From positions 1-7,776 of the forward strand of contig CAMEUL010000068.1 of the NCBI GenBank assembly GCA_945938205.1: a stretch of 7,776 nt of DNA, read 5' to 3'. Both the position numbers and the translations under genes were made by a program. The notes below the pieces were generated by a model that was not told where the DNA came from, ran no database searches, and saw only the letters and a program-made list of their open reading frames with translations. The stretch is from an uncultured Traorella sp. Lineage in GTDB: Bacteria; Bacillota_I; Bacilli_A; Erysipelotrichales; Erysipelotrichaceae. The stretch's first letter is position 1. Every line of letters begins with the position of its first letter. This document shows, piece by piece, positions 6,526 to 7,776 of the stretch.

Positions 6526-6935
6526 TCATTTAGATTATTTGGTGCCTCAATTCCTATAAATTCAAGTCCATTACTGGTTCTTGTAAATGTTGAAACGTGT
6601 GTATCTTCAATAAAGATCAATGATTGCTGATAGTAAACAAGTGTCACGCTTTGATCATCAAAAATGATCTTATACACATTATCACTATCTGTTCTCTCTA
6701 CATTTCCTTCCTTATAAAATCCATTTTGCTGATACCAATAAGCATCATTTTCATGGTTGATCACCAAATACTGAGCATCCATCATGGCTTTGTCATCAGT
6801 AATAAAGGAACCATGTAATTTATCTGGATTTTGATAATTGTGGAGTTCTTGTGTCAAACGGAAATTATAAAACAATAGAAGAACACATATTGCACACAAT
6901 AATACAATGATAATTTCTTTAAACTTTTTTTTCAT
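6522..6935 (-). CDS. Hypothetical membrane-anchored small protein
   Basis: The 137-residue protein starts MKKKFKEIIIVLLCAICV, with lysines followed by a hydrophobic segment (about 8-25), a typical signal anchor. The C-terminal 110 residues would lie outside the cell. That part is polar and strand-rich (QYLVINHENDAYWYQQNGFY, IIFDDQSVTLVYYQQSLIFI) with many Tyr/Trp/Phe, as in small beta-barrel surface proteins, but no family is recognised. The ATG at 6935 is preferred. The frame stays open back to a TTG at 6995, but that stretch lies inside the upstream gene and has no ribosome binding site. No good site precedes 6935 either; the 17-nt overlap with the upstream gene suggests translation coupled to it. 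The stop overlaps that of the doubtful convergent ORF. Function unknown; being a gene is likely. Confidence 0.6.
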   Translation of the reverse strand: MKKKFKEIIIVLLCAICVLLLFYNFRLTQELHNYQNPDKLHGSFITDDKAMMDAQYLVINHENDAYWYQQNGFYKEGNVERTDSDNVYKIIFDDQSVTLVYYQQSLIFIEDTHVSTFTRTSNGLEFIGIEAPNNLND

Positions 6936-7266
6936 ATTGATTTTGGTTATAGAGTATCTTAGTAGTTCCTTTGGCAAAAATAGACGTTTCTCCAAGACTG
7001 TTGGTATAATACGTTATGTATGGTTTACAATCATAAGTTTTTTCAACATACAATTTGTAATAGTTTACTGTATCAGGCACTGATGTAGCAACAATACTGG
7101 ATACTTTCAAATTATTTGGTAATGATTTGTTTGTGGATAATAATAATGTATTCATTTCTTCATTAATAGAAAGGGTATTATCAAACCTCGTCATGCCATC
7201 TATTTGATATGTTGGAGTAAAAGCAATTGTTGAAGACAAAATTAAATATTTTAATGATTTTAACAT
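6919..7266 (-). CDS. Hypothetical secreted small protein
   Basis: The 115-residue protein begins MLKSLKYLILSSTIAFTPTY, a short Sec-type signal sequence (basic 1-6, hydrophobic 7-17). The mature part, about 90 residues, is polar with one cysteine (YDCKPYITYYTN) and ends YNQNQYEKKV. No family recognised. The start at 7266 is chosen because AAAGGAAG (7277-7270) sits at proper spacing and the signal sequence begins there. A longer frame from ATG at 7317 adds 17 residues without a ribosome binding site and would begin at or before the predicted transcription start. The 3' end overlaps the next gene by 17 nt in another frame, which marks a two-gene unit of secreted plus membrane-anchored protein. 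No immunity, toxin or peptide-export motif is visible, so any role is a guess. Confidence 0.55.
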   Translation of the reverse strand: MLKSLKYLILSSTIAFTPTYQIDGMTRFDNTLSINEEMNTLLLSTNKSLPNNLKVSSIVATSVPDTVNYYKLYVEKTYDCKPYITYYTNSLGETSIFAKGTTKILYNQNQYEKKV

Positions 7267-7321
7267 AATCTTCCTTTCGTTATTTAAAAAAACTTTCGAA
7301 ACGATTAATGTAAACATACAG

Positions 7322-7350
7322 ATTATATGAATATAGGCATTATTTTTTAA
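7322..7350 (-). promoter_or_regulatory. Candidate promoter of the secreted/anchored gene pair
   Basis: On the minus strand TTAAAA (7350-7345), a 17-nt spacer and TATAAT (7327-7322) predict transcription from about 7315, giving a leader of about 50 nt before the ATG at 7266. The -10 is perfect, the -35 weak. A start here falls just past the ATG at 7317, which supports the downstream start codon. Confidence 0.5.
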
Positions 7351-7422
7351 CTATGTGTTCACGAAAAAGCAAATAAATATTTGAACTATAATAATCTTCA
7401 TGTGCTGTAGCGTTTTGAATAA

Positions 7423-7458
7423 CTACCAAGACAGTGAAGAGAAACTACTTATTACCAT
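7423..7458 (-). CDS. Leader-peptide-like 11-codon ORF
   Basis: ATG at 7458 is preceded by AGGGGTGG (7470-7463), a good ribosome binding site, and by the strong promoter at 7484-7512. The frame is MVISSFSSLSW then TAG: five of eleven residues are serine and the last is tryptophan. It could be a leader peptide for the secreted/anchored pair some 150 nt downstream, or the only remaining start region of a deleted gene. I see no attenuator hairpin after it. Too short to be sure it is translated. Confidence 0.25.
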   Translation of the reverse strand: MVISSFSSLSW

Positions 7459-7483
7459 GTTCCCACCCCTTTTATTCAAACTT

Positions 7484-7512
7484 ATTATATAAAAAGTAAA
7501 TTAATAAAGCAA
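7484..7512 (-). promoter_or_regulatory. Strong orphan minus-strand promoter
   Basis: On the minus strand TTGCTT (7512-7507), a 17-nt spacer and TATAAT (7489-7484) match the consensus well, with transcription starting near 7477. Only an 11-codon ORF follows directly; the next gene begins at 7266, so the transcript would have a leader of about 210 nt. Hexamers and spacer resemble the promoter of the AAA_14 ATPase gene at 307-334. Confidence 0.6.
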
Positions 7513-7594
7513 ATGAAATTAAATACTACTATTGGTTGGGCCTTTAATCTTTTCAATCCAATCAAAGCATGGTAAACTGATTGCGAGGTGGAAC

Positions 7595-7776
7595 ATGCGA
7601 TTAGATAAATATTTAAAAGTAGCCCGCATTTCTAAAAGAAGAGCTATTGGCAAGGAGTTAGCGGACAATCAGCGAGTACTTATCAATGGGAAAGTGGCCA
7701 AACCCAGCAGTGATGTCAAGGAAGGCGATATTTTGACCATTTATTTTGGCCAAAAGGAATTGACACTGAGAGTCTT
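7595..7776 (+). CDS. rqcP: S4-domain ribosome quality control protein RqcP (YabO), N-terminal part
   Basis: Sixty codons are present; the gene runs off the right end. The family is about 80-90 residues, so most of it is here. The protein is an S4 RNA-binding domain: MRLDKYLKVARISKRRAIGK (1-20), ELADNQRVLINGKVAKPSSD (21-40), then VKEGDILTIYFGQKELTLRV. It matches the pattern of B. subtilis YabO/RqcP throughout. RqcP binds the 50S subunit carrying a stalled peptidyl-tRNA and works with RqcH in adding alanine tails that mark stalled chains for decay. The ATG at 7595 follows GAGGTG (7585-7590). A possible extended -10 TGGTAAACT lies at 7570-7578 but would leave almost no leader, so it is not called. 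Its place after spoVT, before divIC in relatives, supports the call; here an accessory segment separates it from spoVT. Confidence 0.93.
   Translation, partial: MRLDKYLKVARISKRRAIGKELADNQRVLINGKVAKPSSDVKEGDILTIYFGQKELTLRV

Noticed and set aside
6505..6530. Shared terminator between the convergent ends at 6522-6525
   Set aside because: The AT-rich stretch contains AGGACCT but no stem with a usable loop and T-run on either strand.
6624..6818. 64-codon plus-strand open frame
   Set aside because: It is opposite the membrane-anchored protein gene, which has a proper signal anchor and context; no ribosome binding site.
6936..6995. N-terminal extension of the membrane-anchored protein from a TTG at 6995
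   Set aside because: The added 20 residues lie inside the upstream gene in another frame, there is no ribosome binding site, and the MKKKF signal anchor begins at 6935.
7267..7317. N-terminal extension of the secreted protein from ATG at 7317
   Set aside because: No ribosome binding site there; the predicted transcript starts near 7315, while AAAGGAAG and the signal sequence fit ATG 7266.
7531..7562. ATTGG...CCAAT inverted repeat before rqcP as a terminator or operator
   Set aside because: The stem is only 5 bp with a bulge and a long loop, and no T-run follows.

Overview
The window looks like the chromosome of a low-GC Gram-positive bacterium (Bacillota). Codon use is AT-rich, Shine-Dalgarno sites are of the AGGAGG type, and the order pth - mfd - spoVT - ... 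- rqcP (yabO) matches the pth-to-divIC neighbourhood of Bacillus subtilis. The lack of fin between pth and mfd, and of yabM/yabN before rqcP, together with the general protein character, fits an Erysipelotrichales-type gut lineage. That lineage assignment is inference from gene order and protein style, not from a search.

Layout. Positions 1-252 (minus) hold the N-terminal 84 residues of an AAA_14/DUF4143-type ATPase with its own promoter. Divergently, a promoter at 497-524 opens a tight plus-strand operon: a 276-residue ArsP_2-type membrane protein (candidate manganese/metal exporter), pth (peptidyl-tRNA hydrolase, 8 nt downstream) and mfd (transcription-repair coupling factor, TTG start overlapping the pth stop by 4 nt). 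A strong intrinsic terminator overlaps the mfd stop codon. A new promoter then drives spoVT, an AbrB-type regulator.

From 5923 to about 7594 the conserved cluster is interrupted by an accessory segment of about 1.67 kb, visibly richer in A+T. It holds 350 bp with fragments that read like decayed coding sequence, three short palindromes, one doubtful 83-codon plus-strand ORF, and a minus-strand two-gene unit. That unit encodes a small predicted secreted protein (115 aa) and a small membrane-anchored protein (137 aa), overlapping by 17 nt. Upstream of the unit are two minus-strand promoter candidates and an 11-codon leader-like ORF with a good ribosome binding site. I recognise no family for these accessory proteins.

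The conserved cluster resumes at 7595 with rqcP, the S4-domain ribosome quality control protein, cut by the window end. Functionally the core genes concern translation rescue (pth, rqcP), repair of stalled transcription (mfd) and transcriptional control (spoVT). The accessory pair is the part that is not explained by known families.
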